In this document: in pieces, positions 1 through 7,598 of the stretch
Layout of the letters: every line of letters starts with the position of its first letter
Position numbering within the stretch: position 1 is the first letter of the stretch
Assembly: GCA_038239305.1 (NCBI GenBank)
Contig: JBBSEW010000063.1
Location: forward strand, 1-22,975
Reading direction: 5' to 3'
Origin: JALYUA01 sp038239305
GTDB taxonomy: Bacteria; Acidobacteriota; Thermoanaerobaculia; UBA5066; Gp7-AA6
Length of the DNA: 22,975 nucleotides
The notes under the pieces: model-generated
The model's input: the letters and a program-made list of their open reading frames with translations, nothing else
Database searches by the model: none
What the model was told of the DNA's origin: nothing
Made by a program: the position numbers and the translations under genes

Positions 1-97
1 GGACAGCGCAGATCCGTTCGTTGCGACGCAGGACGCGATCGCGACCGAGCGCCCCCCGGCCGACGAAACGCGACGACTCCGAGAAGCCCAACCGGCG

Positions 98-283
98 CAT
101 CCGCTCGCAACGGGAGGAGTCTCCTGACCGGAGGGAAGGAGGAGCCTCCCGTTGCGGGAGCCGGAGCAAACCACGCTCCGCTCGGTCGAGGCCCCGGCCG
201 AGCCGAGCACGCTTACGACGCAAAGTCCCTCCGCGCAACGCGCTCAACCCAGAGCCCTGCTGAGAGGCGCGGCTCCGGCGACG
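98..283. repeat. long dispersed palindromic repeat, copy A
   Basis: This intergenic stretch downstream of the first PKD gene matches the stretch near the right edge (about 22735-22928) over most of its length. It opens with an 11-bp perfect inverted repeat, GCAACGGGAGG at 107-117 and its complement at 145-155. A second imperfect palindrome follows, built on GCTCGG and CCGAGC (about 179-208). A conserved CGCGCAACGCGCTC block lies further right. No coding signal is convincing. It could be a non-autonomous mobile repeat or a structured intergenic element. Bases 1-97 show nothing I can assign. Confidence 0.7.
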
Positions 284-1327
284 TTACGGGACGACCTGTA
301 TCACCCCCAGCATCGAGTTGTGGCCTGTTCCGCAGCTCGATTCGGAGCATGCGAATGGGTGGGACCCGAGCTGCGCCGTCGTCGGCGTGAACGTGCGGAT
401 GACGACCACCGAGCCGCCGGACGTCAAGACCTGGCCGCTCAGACCGAGAGACGAGATCCCCGAGAACCCGTGCGCGTCGGTTCCCGCCGGATCGACGTCC
501 CGGATGTGCAGCTCGTATGTGGTCCCGACGTGCGTGACGAGCGTGCTCCCGCTTCCCGCGAAATCCCAGTCGAACTGCTGCGCGGTGAGATTCACGACGG
601 ACGGCGCGGGCGTGACCGTCGCGACGGGTGTCGACGTCACGATGGGCGTTTGAGTCGGAGTCGGAGTCGGCAGAAATCCCGACGTGTCGAACTGGCCGCA
701 CGGCTTGCCGAGGTCCTTCGAGTAGGTCTTTACGATGCCCGTCGCGTTTTCCTTCACGGTCAGGGTGTACTCGAGATCCGTCATGCAGCCGTAGAACACC
801 CAGTAGCTCAGGCCGATGGACGACGCGTCGACCATCTTGACGATGACCTCGGGATTGCCCGCGTTGCCCGAAACCGACGGGATGCTGAAGTAACCGTAGA
901 CGTCGTTCTGCCCGATGACTTTTCCCGATCCGGTCGTGCCCGTCCGCGGATCGTGAGCCGAAAGCGTCAGGTCGAACGTGTGCGCGGCGTTCAACCGCAG
1001 CACGGATTCGGGAGTCACCGTCAGAGCCATGGTGGCGCTCGCGTGCCCGGAGGCGTTCGTGGCCGTGAGCTGCACGTTGAACGGACCCTCGGTCGTATAG
1101 ACGTGGGTCGGGTTCTGGTCCGTCGAAGTGGCCCCGTCGCCGAACGTCCAGGACCAGCTCGTGGGGGCGCCGGAAGACGTGTCGGTGAACTGCACGATGG
1201 AGTTCACCGCCGGATTGGGCGTCGAGACCGAGAACGAAGCGGTCGGCGCGTTGACCGCGGTCACGGCCGCCAGAATGGACAAACCGAGGACAGCGATGGC
1301 TTTGAAGAAGCTGGGAAATGGGCTCAT
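284..1327 (-). CDS. secreted PKD-domain protein with C-terminal CuA-like cupredoxin domain (paralog 1)
   Basis: A 347-residue exported protein. Residues 1-27 form a signal peptide. A PKD domain spans about 28-106, with the typical WTFGDG and HVY motifs. A domain of the style seen in Acidobacteriota spans about 108-218 (RLNAAHTFDLTLSA, GYFSIP, YWVFYG, FDTSGF). A Thr/Pro-rich linker (219-242) leads to a cupredoxin-like domain (243-347). Candidate copper ligands are His286, Cys327, Cys332, His336 and Met339. The CSESSCGTGHNSM string resembles the CuA loop of cytochrome oxidase subunit II (CxxxCxxxHxxM), with one extra residue between the cysteines. A GAGG ribosome site lies about ten bases before the ATG. 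The paralog lies 74 bases upstream on the same strand, so this is probably a tandem duplication. Copper binding is inferred from the motif; an electron-transfer role is a guess. Confidence 0.85.
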   Translation of the reverse strand: MSPFPSFFKAIAVLGLSILAAVTAVNAPTASFSVSTPNPAVNSIVQFTDTSSGAPTSWSWTFGDGATSTDQNPTHVYTTEGPFNVQLTATNASGHASATMALTVTPESVLRLNAAHTFDLTLSAHDPRTGTTGSGKVIGQNDVYGYFSIPSVSGNAGNPEVIVKMVDASSIGLSYWVFYGCMTDLEYTLTVKENATGIVKTYSKDLGKPCGQFDTSGFLPTPTPTQTPIVTSTPVATVTPAPSVVNLTAQQFDWDFAGSGSTLVTHVGTTYELHIRDVDPAGTDAHGFSGISSLGLSGQVLTSGGSVVVIRTFTPTTAQLGSHPFACSESSCGTGHNSMLGVIQVVP

Positions 1328-1401
1328 GGAAGGGACCTCAGGGTTTGGACGAACAACTCGTTCGATGGTTCACGCGCACCGCGCTGCGAAACGAGCGGAA
1401 A

Positions 1402-2511
1402 TCAGTTTACATGGAGAACGCCCGTCATGGTCGAGTGGAGGATTCCGCACTGGGGGCTCGCCGTGCACGAGAAGGGGTACGTGTTGCCTTTGGCCGACAG
1501 CGGCGCAGTGAACGTCACCTGGTAGTCCTTTGGGGTCGTGCCGCCTCCGCCGTAGGGATCGCCGTTGCCGCCCGGCGAGATCTGGGTCGAGCCCGCGATG
1601 CCGAGCGCCGGAATGCCCGAGAATCCGTGTGTAACGTCTGAAGAGCTGAAAATGAGCGTCGTCGGCCGGCCGGCGGTGATCTGGATCGGCGCCGCCGTCC
1701 CCGGCGAGAACGCGTACTTCGCGACACCAACCGCGATCGTGAGCGGAGCGAGAGAACCGGGAGTCGGGGTCGGCGTTGCGGCCGGAACCGGCGTCGCGGT
1801 CGCCGCAACTCCTCCCGGCGTCGGCGTCAGGAATCCGGACGTGTCGAACTGACCGGACGGGTGCGCGCTGTCCTGCGCGTACGTCTTTACGATGCCGGTC
1901 GCGTTCTCCTGCACCGAGAGAACGAACTGGAGATCCGTCATCGTTCCGTAGAACACCCAGTAGTTCGCGCCGATGGCGGAGGCATCGACCATCTTGACGA
2001 TGAGCTCGGGATTCCCCGCGTTGCCGGACAGGCTCGGGATGCTGAAATAGCCGTAGACGTCGTTCTGCCCGATGACCTTGCCGACTCCGGTGGCGCCCGT
2101 CCGCGGGTCGGTCGCCGACAGCGTCAGGTCGAACGTGTGGGCCGCGTTCAACCGCAGCACCGTCTCGAGGGTCACCGTGATGTCCTGGCTCGCGCTCGCG
2201 CTCCCGGACGCGTTCGTCGCGGTGAGGCGCACCGTGAAGGGGCCGGCCGCCGCGTACACGTGCGACGGGCTCTGCTGCGTCGACGTGTGGCCGTCGCCGA
2301 AGTCCCAGGCCCACGACGTCGGGGAACCGCCGGACGTGTCGGAGAACTGGACGAGCGAGTTCGCGGCCGGGTTCGGAGTCGACGCCGAGAACGAAGCGGG
2401 CGGCGCCGCCGCGGCGGTCGTGGCCGTCGTCGAGAGAGTGCCGGAGACGGCGGCGAGCCACGACAGCGCCGCGATGGAAAGGCCCTGGAAGAAAACGCCG
2501 AGGGTATTCAT
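1402..2511 (-). CDS. secreted PKD-domain protein with C-terminal CuA-like cupredoxin domain (paralog 2)
   Basis: A 369-residue protein with the same architecture as its neighbour, visibly alike throughout. It has a signal peptide (1-36), a PKD domain (about 38-116, WDFGDG), the acidobacterial-type domain (118-228), a Pro/Thr/Ala linker (229-256) and a cupredoxin-like domain (257-369). Candidate metal ligands are His295, Cys349, Cys355, His359 and Met362; the loop reads CTASPQCGILHSTM. Here five residues separate the cysteines, against four in paralog 1 and three in canonical CuA. Between the first His and the Cys loop there is a Gly-rich insert (PGGNGDPYGGGG) absent from paralog 1. No Shine-Dalgarno sequence precedes the ATG. 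Instead TATCCT ends six bases before it, which would suit a leaderless transcript. The two genes may be one transcription unit. Confidence 0.85.
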   Translation of the reverse strand: MNTLGVFFQGLSIAALSWLAAVSGTLSTTATTAAAAPPASFSASTPNPAANSLVQFSDTSGGSPTSWAWDFGDGHTSTQQSPSHVYAAAGPFTVRLTATNASGSASASQDITVTLETVLRLNAAHTFDLTLSATDPRTGATGVGKVIGQNDVYGYFSIPSLSGNAGNPELIVKMVDASAIGANYWVFYGTMTDLQFVLSVQENATGIVKTYAQDSAHPSGQFDTSGFLTPTPGGVAATATPVPAATPTPTPGSLAPLTIAVGVAKYAFSPGTAAPIQITAGRPTTLIFSSSDVTHGFSGIPALGIAGSTQISPGGNGDPYGGGGTTPKDYQVTFTAPLSAKGNTYPFSCTASPQCGILHSTMTGVLHVN

Positions 2512-2517
2512 GGGTTC

Positions 2518-2523
2518 AGGATA
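2518..2523 (-). promoter_or_regulatory. candidate -10 box for PKD paralog 2
   Basis: On the minus strand TATCCT sits exactly six bases before the ATG at 2511, with no ribosome-binding site between. The same geometry is seen at fur, larB and dapF in this window. No convincing -35 hexamer is visible. Confidence 0.35.
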
Positions 2524-2600
2524 GAGGCCGCACGGCCGGGAGAGCGGTTTTTTAGACGCCCTTAAATCCGTCAGCCTTCAGGAGTTCTTAAGCGAATCCG

Positions 2601-2606
2601 TATAAT
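2601..2606 (+). promoter_or_regulatory. -10 box of the tyrS promoter
   Basis: A perfect TATAAT ends eleven bases before the tyrS GTG. Transcription would be expected to start around 2612-2614, leaving a leader of about five bases or none. No Shine-Dalgarno sequence is present. The -35 region is weak; TTCAGG at 2577-2582 with an 18-base spacer is the best candidate. Confidence 0.6.
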
Positions 2607-2617
2607 CCACGCCCGCC

Positions 2618-3859
2618 GTGACATCCATCGAAACGAGCCTCGAGCTCCTGCGCCGCGGAACGGTCGACCTGATCGACGAGAAGGACCTCGCCCGCAAGAT
2701 CGCGCGCGGACCGGTCACCGTGAAGGTCGGCTTCGACCCTTCCGCCCCGGACATTCACCTCGGCCACACGGTCGTGCTGCGGAAGATGCGTCACTTCCAG
2801 GACCTCGGTCATCGGGTCGTGTTCGTCATCGGCGATTTCACCGGGATGATCGGCGATCCGACGGGGAAGAAGACGACCCGCCCGCAGCTGACGCGCCCGG
2901 AAGTCGAAGCCAACGCCGCGACCTACACGACGCAGGCGTTCAAGATCCTCGATCCGAAAAAAACTGAGGTCGCCTTCAACAGCACCTGGCTCTCCCCACT
3001 CGGCGCGGAGGGGATGATCCGGCTGGCCGCCCGCATCACAGTCGCGCGGATTCTCGAGCGCGACGATTTCCAGAAGCGGTGGAAGAGTCAGCAGCCGATC
3101 GCCCTGCACGAGCTCCTGTATCCGCTGGCGCAGGGTTACGACTCCGTCCACCTGAAGGCCGATGTCGAGCTCGGCGGAACGGACCAGCTCTTCAATCTTC
3201 TCGTCGGGCGCGACCTCATGCGCGAGGAGGGACTCGAGCCGCAAGTCGTATTGACTCTGCCGCTTCTCGTCGGTCTCGACGGCACCGAGAAGATGTCGAA
3301 GTCGCTCGGCAACGCGATCGGCGTCCAGGAGCCGCCTTCCGAGATTTACGGAAAGCTCATGTCGATTCCCGACCGGCTGATGTGGAGCTACTTCGAATTG
3401 CTGACCGACGTGCCGTCCGCGGAGATCGCCGCGATGCGGACGCAGGTCGAGTCGGGCGGCAATCCGCGGGACGTCAAGGCGACGCTCGCGCGGGACATCA
3501 CCGCGCAGTTCTGGGATCGCGACGCCGCCTCGCGGGCCGAAGAAGACTTCCGGCGCGCCTTCTCGCGCAACGAGCTTCCGGAGCAGGTCGCGATCTTTCG
3601 CGTCGAGCCGGCCGCCCTCGACTGGGGCGCTGCGGAGACTCTCGTCAAGATCGGCCTCTCCGATTCGATGCGGGACGCGCGGCGAAAGATCGCGGAAGGG
3701 GCTCTTTCGATCCACCGGGCCGGCGCGGAAGCGGGAGGCTTCGAGACCGCCCGGGATCCCCAGGAAAGGATTCTTGCGGGCCTGACGGCCGCCGGCCGCG
3801 TGCTGCGCCTCGGTCGCCGCTTCCTCGACGTCCGGCCAAACGAGCCGGCTTCGGGCTGA
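2618..3859 (+). CDS. tyrS: tyrosine--tRNA ligase
   Basis: A 413-residue class I aminoacyl-tRNA synthetase that charges tRNA-Tyr with tyrosine in the cytoplasm. The ATP-binding signatures are intact: HLGH at residues 47-50 and KMSKS at 225-229. The tyrosine-pocket region has GYDSVHLKADVELGGTDQ near 173-190. The C-terminal 70 residues (about 345-410) resemble the S4-like RNA-binding domain that ends bacterial TyrRS. The length is normal. The GTG at 2618 is chosen because the N-terminus (MTSIETSLELLRRGTVDLI) aligns with the usual family start, and nothing upstream extends it sensibly. The gene stands alone and meets the minus-strand flavin operon tail to tail, with only ten bases between stop codons. 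Confidence 0.97.
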   Translation: MTSIETSLELLRRGTVDLIDEKDLARKIARGPVTVKVGFDPSAPDIHLGHTVVLRKMRHFQDLGHRVVFVIGDFTGMIGDPTGKKTTRPQLTRPEVEANAATYTTQAFKILDPKKTEVAFNSTWLSPLGAEGMIRLAARITVARILERDDFQKRWKSQQPIALHELLYPLAQGYDSVHLKADVELGGTDQLFNLLVGRDLMREEGLEPQVVLTLPLLVGLDGTEKMSKSLGNAIGVQEPPSEIYGKLMSIPDRLMWSYFELLTDVPSAEIAAMRTQVESGGNPRDVKATLARDITAQFWDRDAASRAEEDFRRAFSRNELPEQVAIFRVEPAALDWGAAETLVKIGLSDSMRDARRKIAEGALSIHRAGAEAGGFETARDPQERILAGLTAAGRVLRLGRRFLDVRPNEPASG

Positions 3860-3869
3860 CCCGCTAAAC

Positions 3870-4337
3870 CTAGTCGACGCGGACCGCGGATTCCTCGTTC
3901 GCATCGATTACGTCGCCGCTTCTTTCCGGAACACCCAGCGGATGCATCAGGTAAGCCAGAGCGAACAACGCCCCGAGCACGGCGTGGAACCATCCAGTCC
4001 ACCGGCGCGATCCCACCCCCGTCAGCACCTGGAGGAAGTATCCCGAGAGCACGAGCGGGATCACGGCGAGAAACAGGATGCGGCCGCTCGGCCGTCCTTC
4101 GCTCTGACCGCTCCGCCACCGCGCGAGCGCGTGGCGCCGGAAGATCAGCCCCAGCGCGAACACCGCGAGAGGCGCGACGAGAACGTGCGCGGCGAGAAAT
4201 CCCGGCTGCCACGGGCTCCCGATCCGCGAGTCCGGGTCGGCACTCGGAACGAAATACTTGAGAACGCCGTAGACGAGGCCCGTCGCGGCGGTCAGAGCCC
4301 AGGCGGCGTGATTCAGCCGCACTTCCCAACGTTTCAC
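3870..4337 (-). CDS. four-helix membrane protein, DUF4405/cytochrome-b-like, partner of FMN-binding protein
   Basis: A 155-residue integral membrane protein with four predicted helices at about 10-30, 47-67, 86-106 and 116-133. Histidines lie in or at the ends of helices: His10 (helix 1), His51 (helix 2), His118 and His132 (helix 4), plus His69. That spacing resembles small di-haem cytochrome-b-like proteins and the DUF4405 group. It is the last gene of the operon. Its GTG overlaps the TGA of the FMN-binding gene (shared GTGA), so the two are translationally coupled. The likely role is to pass electrons from the quinone pool to the periplasmic flavoprotein. Haem binding is inferred from histidine placement only; exact family membership is not certain. 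Confidence 0.65.
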   Translation of the reverse strand: MKRWEVRLNHAAWALTAATGLVYGVLKYFVPSADPDSRIGSPWQPGFLAAHVLVAPLAVFALGLIFRRHALARWRSGQSEGRPSGRILFLAVIPLVLSGYFLQVLTGVGSRRWTGWFHAVLGALFALAYLMHPLGVPERSGDVIDANEESAVRVD

Positions 4338-5056
4338 GGAGTCACCGCCGCCGCAGGCCTCTCCGGATGCAGGACGCGATGGACGGCGAGAATGCGGCGG
4401 ACGGCTTCAATCGTCGCCCGCGCCGTCAGCGTGGCGCCGGAGACCGCTCGGATTCCCCGCCGGATCCGCAGCTCGTCGTCGAGGCCCTTGCCGGGAAACT
4501 GCCCGTACCAGTTCGACCGCGGCAGGTATTCCTCCGGCTCGGCGAACGCGAGGATCTCCACCCGTTGGACCGTGCCCGACGGCGACACGACGACCATGAT
4601 GGTTTCATTCTGCGTGCGGACGAGGTGCGTGTCGAAATACGCCGTGCCGACTTCGCGACCGTCCCGCACGCCCCGGTAGGAGACGACGAGCGCATCCGGC
4701 AGCTTGTCGGCGCCCGCGAGCTTGCGGGCTTCTTCCCGTCGCTCGGGCGTGAGAAACGCCGTCGCCCGTTCGACGGTCGCTCCGGGAAACGCGAGCTTCA
4801 GAGCCTCATCCTGCGTCAGGTACACCGAAGCGAGGGCGGCCCGGGAAAGCAGCAGAGCGAACACGACACGGCCGGCCCGGTGACGGCCTGCGCGCGCGCT
4901 CCACTGCCCCGGGTCGGGCATCAGCGGCATCCGCGACCTCATCGGCATCCGCGACCTCATCGGCATCCGCTGTAATCCTCCGGGAGTGACCGGAGGAACG
5001 CCGCCAGCGAAGCCCGGGGCGCCCATGCCGTTCGAGAGGAGGCGGGAAGCGATCAT
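4334..5056 (-). CDS. FMN-binding-domain protein, predicted ApbE flavinylation substrate
   Basis: A 240-residue envelope protein if it starts at 5056. A hydrophobic export segment lies at about 62-78 (VVFALLLSRAALAS). The FMN_bind domain occupies about 80-225. Near its end is SGATLT (206-211), the motif in which ApbE attaches FMN to a threonine in NqrC/RnfG-type proteins; Thr209 is the likely acceptor. A GAGG overlaps the porin stop and supports the 5056 start. The 60 residues before the export segment are odd, however, and contain a DNA tandem repeat giving MPMRSR twice. ATGs at 4966, 4948 and 4930 are alternative starts that would yield a normal signal peptide. It lies eight bases after the porin gene and overlaps the membrane-protein gene. 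The role is inferred as extracytosolic electron transfer. Confidence 0.85.
   Translation of the reverse strand: MIASRLLSNGMGAPGFAGGVPPVTPGGLQRMPMRSRMPMRSRMPLMPDPGQWSARAGRHRAGRVVFALLLSRAALASVYLTQDEALKLAFPGATVERATAFLTPERREEARKLAGADKLPDALVVSYRGVRDGREVGTAYFDTHLVRTQNETIMVVVSPSGTVQRVEILAFAEPEEYLPRSNWYGQFPGKGLDDELRIRRGIRAVSGATLTARATIEAVRRILAVHRVLHPERPAAAVTP
4925..4970. repeat. 18-bp in-frame tandem repeat carrying RBS plus start codon
   Basis: Two full 18-bp units (4925-4942 and 4943-4960) and a 10-base partial third unit lie in the 5' part of the FMN-binding gene. On the minus strand each unit contains GAGG, then TCGCGG, then ATG in frame. The repeat therefore duplicates a plausible ribosome site and start codon. 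Confidence 0.8.
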
Positions 5057-5064
5057 GGAGGTCC

Positions 5065-6507
5065 TCAGAAAATGTACCCGATGGCGACGTTGAACTGATT
5101 GAAGCCGGTGCGCGCGGCGTTGTGGCGCTGCTGCCAGTCCGCCTTCACGACGATCCGGTCGATCGGCTTGTAGGCGGCCCCGACCGTGAGCTCCCGCACG
5201 TCGTTCTCCGGATTGCGCTCGTACCCGGTGGGCACGCTCGCCTGCGTGTTGTACTGCTCGTAGCGGACGAACGGATACATCGTGGCGCCGCTCGACGCCT
5301 GGAGGGAAAGCAGGTCGAACGCTCCCTGGAGATACCAGCCGTGCTGCCGGCTTCCGACGGATTCGTCGCCTTCATATCCATTCAGCTCGTTGACGCGGTC
5401 CGCGTCGCCGATCGTCGAGGCGGCATAGAGGCCCCGCAACCACAATCCGCGCCAGCGAAAATCCGCGTGCGCGTCCCACACCGTGGTCTGCGCCCGAACC
5501 GGAAGTCCGCCCGGTGTGGTCCGGCCCTGGCCCGCGCGGCCCGAGAAGACGGAAGCGCCGGCGAGAAGACCCGGCGTGCCGGTGTAATCGAGGCGGCCCG
5601 TGAACGCCCAGTTGCGAGCGATCGCCTGCGAGCCTTCCTGCGAGCCTTCGCGGATCCCGATGTCCGACGCGTACCCTTCCGCGTTCAGCCCGTTCACGAG
5701 GTAGGCGGAGTAGGTCAGGGGGCCCTTCTCGCCGTAGAACCCGAACCCGATCTCGCGCCAGGTCGAAGGAATGATCACCTGCTCCACGTCCGGCCGCCGG
5801 GCGCCGAGAAACGTCGTCGGCTCATGCAGCGTGTTCACGAGCCCGACGAGAATCAGCACGAGACCGGCCCGCACGTTGAAGGCGCGCGAGTGCATGTAGT
5901 CGAGATAGGCAAACTCGACCTCGGCCTCGCCTTCTTTGTCGGAAGCGACGACGGCCTGCTCGAACTCGATCTCCGTGTTCAGCACGAAGTGCTCGTCGAA
6001 CTTGTATCCGAGATAGGTGACGGCGCGCAGAAGCGTGATCTGGTCGTCCGCGAAGGACGGATTGCCGCTCTGATCCTTGCGCGCGAAGTTCTGGTACAGG
6101 GTCTCGCCGTATCCCCCGATGGAGACTCCGCCCTTCGATCCGTAGACCTTCGACGCCGCCGGCCCGACGCCGCGGACCGGGTCGGAGGACGACACGGGCG
6201 GCGCGGCGGCCTCGCCGAGCTTCAGCTTCTCGATCTCGGCGGCGAGGATTCCGATCTGACGCTCGATCTCGGTCAGCCGCGCGGCATCGGCGTTTGGGGT
6301 AGTGCGCGCCGCCGCGAGGTCCGCGCGGGTCTGCTCGAGCTGCTTCTCGAGCCGCTCGATCCTCTGGTCGGACGAGCTCGACGGGGTGGAAGAGGCCGGA
6401 GGGTTCGGAGGAGCGGCCTGATCGTCCGCCCGGGCGGCGGCGGAGACGACGGACAGACAAAGGAGCGCCGCACCGGCGGCTCGCAGGGCTCGAATGGGGA
6501 AGGTCAC
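5065..6507 (-). CDS. porin-like outer-membrane beta-barrel protein with N-terminal coiled coil
   Basis: A 480-residue exported protein. The signal peptide is about 1-27 (ending ARADD). A Ser/Pro stretch and a coiled coil (about 46-97, heptad-like Leu/Ile spacing) follow. From about 125 onward, alternating strands lead to a terminal Phe (NVAIGYIF), the usual end of outer-membrane barrels. The layout resembles phosphate-selective OprP/OprO-type porins, in which an N-terminal coiled coil precedes the barrel, but no ligand can be assigned. The GTG start at 6507 has a strong AGGAGG site eight bases upstream, which overlaps the end of apbE. It is the third gene of the fur-apbE operon. Its place among flavin and iron genes suggests that it admits the substrate or an iron chelate; that is inference. 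Confidence 0.8.
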   Translation of the reverse strand: MTFPIRALRAAGAALLCLSVVSAAARADDQAAPPNPPASSTPSSSSDQRIERLEKQLEQTRADLAAARTTPNADAARLTEIERQIGILAAEIEKLKLGEAAAPPVSSSDPVRGVGPAASKVYGSKGGVSIGGYGETLYQNFARKDQSGNPSFADDQITLLRAVTYLGYKFDEHFVLNTEIEFEQAVVASDKEGEAEVEFAYLDYMHSRAFNVRAGLVLILVGLVNTLHEPTTFLGARRPDVEQVIIPSTWREIGFGFYGEKGPLTYSAYLVNGLNAEGYASDIGIREGSQEGSQAIARNWAFTGRLDYTGTPGLLAGASVFSGRAGQGRTTPGGLPVRAQTTVWDAHADFRWRGLWLRGLYAASTIGDADRVNELNGYEGDESVGSRQHGWYLQGAFDLLSLQASSGATMYPFVRYEQYNTQASVPTGYERNPENDVRELTVGAAYKPIDRIVVKADWQQRHNAARTGFNQFNVAIGYIF

Positions 6508-6510
6508 GAT

Positions 6511-7596
6511 TCAGTCCTCCTGTCGGTGCACTCGGAGCTGGGGAGACGCCGCGACCGACGGACGGCCGCGGGTGGAGACGAGAAAAAGAACCTCGTTCGG
6601 GATTCCCTCGCGGCGCAGGCGCTCCGAGAGCGCGAGACCCCGACCGGGGCCCAGCACGAAGAAAGCCGTCGAGAGAACGTCCGCGACGAACGCGGACGGT
6701 GCAGTCGCCGTCGCCGATCCGAAATCCGGAGCCGGCCGGCCCGTGCGGGGATCTAGCAGATGTCCTATGCGGCGGCCGGCGACGAGCTTCCCGCGCTCGG
6801 AGTTGCCGGAGGTCGAGACCGACGCGTTCTCGACGTCTATCCACGCGGCCGTGCGTAGGCGGTCCTGCGGATCGGCGATCGCAACGCGGTCCGATCCGAT
6901 GACGATCACCTGACCGCCGAGATCGACCAGCGCCGAACGCACATGCGCATCCGCGAGGGTCCGCGCCGCGCCGTCGAGCGCATATCCCTTGCCCCAGGCG
7001 CCCTCGTCGATCCCGGCGTCGGAGCTCTCGCGCGACCACGCGAATCCTTCCGGAAGATCCCGAAAACCGTTCCAGCCGGCCGCCAGCCGGGCGCGCGCCA
7101 GGAGACTTCTGCCGGGAATCCTTCCCCCGCCCCGGAGGTCCCACGCGCGGATGAGCGGCAGCACGGTCGGATCGAACGCGCCCTCCGTCCGATGCGTCCA
7201 CTCCCGGACGAGACCAAGGAGGCCTGCTGTTTCCGCGCCGACGTCCACCGGCTCGCCCGGCGCGGCGGCATTCAGACGGGCAAGCGGTCCGCCGGGTTTC
7301 CACGTCGAGAGAAGGCTCTCGATGCGCTCGATCTCGCGCACGGCCGATTCCGAGGCGTCGAGAGCGGAAGGCCGGTCGGAGGCTTCGACGTGGAGGGAGA
7401 GGCGCGTGCCCATCGCCACGAGACGGCGATCGACGGCCGTCGCGGCTGCCTCCTTCGAGCCGTTCTGTCTCCCGGCCGGAGCCGCCGCCCGAACCGACCC
7501 ACCGCCTCCGGATGCCGCGGCGAGGAGCCCGCCAATAAGACTGAGACTCAGTCTCGATAGAGAGGCGCGCCGCGACCGACGAATGGAGCCCGTCAT
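6511..7596 (-). CDS. apbE: FAD:protein FMN transferase (ApbE)
   Basis: A 361-residue exported enzyme that moves FMN from FAD onto a threonine of FMN_bind-domain proteins. Its presumed substrate is two genes downstream. The signal sequence is about 1-38. Family motifs occur in order: MGT (62-64), a DEGAWGKGYALD element (197-208; usually D-GG-AKGYA-D), VDLGGQ (224-229), STSGNSE (261-267), HLLDPRTG (279-286) and the Mg-binding region VADVLSTAFFVLG (304-316). The ATG at 7596 is two bases past the fur stop. Longer in-frame extensions would lie inside fur and are rejected. Bases 7542-7556, in the signal-peptide codons, hold a copy of the palindrome found in the fur/ftr1 intergenic region. The length is normal for the family. 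Confidence 0.93.
   Translation of the reverse strand: MTGSIRRSRRASLSRLSLSLIGGLLAAASGGGGSVRAAAPAGRQNGSKEAAATAVDRRLVAMGTRLSLHVEASDRPSALDASESAVREIERIESLLSTWKPGGPLARLNAAAPGEPVDVGAETAGLLGLVREWTHRTEGAFDPTVLPLIRAWDLRGGGRIPGRSLLARARLAAGWNGFRDLPEGFAWSRESSDAGIDEGAWGKGYALDGAARTLADAHVRSALVDLGGQVIVIGSDRVAIADPQDRLRTAAWIDVENASVSTSGNSERGKLVAGRRIGHLLDPRTGRPAPDFGSATATAPSAFVADVLSTAFFVLGPGRGLALSERLRREGIPNEVLFLVSTRGRPSVAASPQLRVHRQED
7538..7556. promoter_or_regulatory. candidate internal Fur-type operator in apbE
   Basis: Two overlapping palindromes lie here. 7538-7554 is a perfect 8-1-8 inverted repeat. 7542-7556 is a 7-1-7 repeat, TGAGACT-C-AGTCTCG. The latter differs by one base from the 15-mer TGAGACTCAGTCTCA, as does the intergenic copy at 8158-8172. 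It lies in coding sequence, so its function is uncertain. Confidence 0.45.
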
Positions 7597-7598
7597 TG

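Noticed and set aside
152..1525. A 457-codon open frame on the plus strand across the first PKD gene
   Set aside because: It is Arg-rich, has no domain, and lies antisense to a gene with clear PKD and cupredoxin domains; such frames are expected at this GC content.
2540..2553. T-run after a short GC-rich segment, as a possible plus-strand terminator
   Set aside because: No plus-strand gene precedes it, and no stable stem lies directly before the T's.
2588..3904. A 438-codon open frame on the minus strand opposite tyrS
   Set aside because: tyrS is certain from its HLGH and KMSKS motifs; the antisense frame has no recognisable motif.
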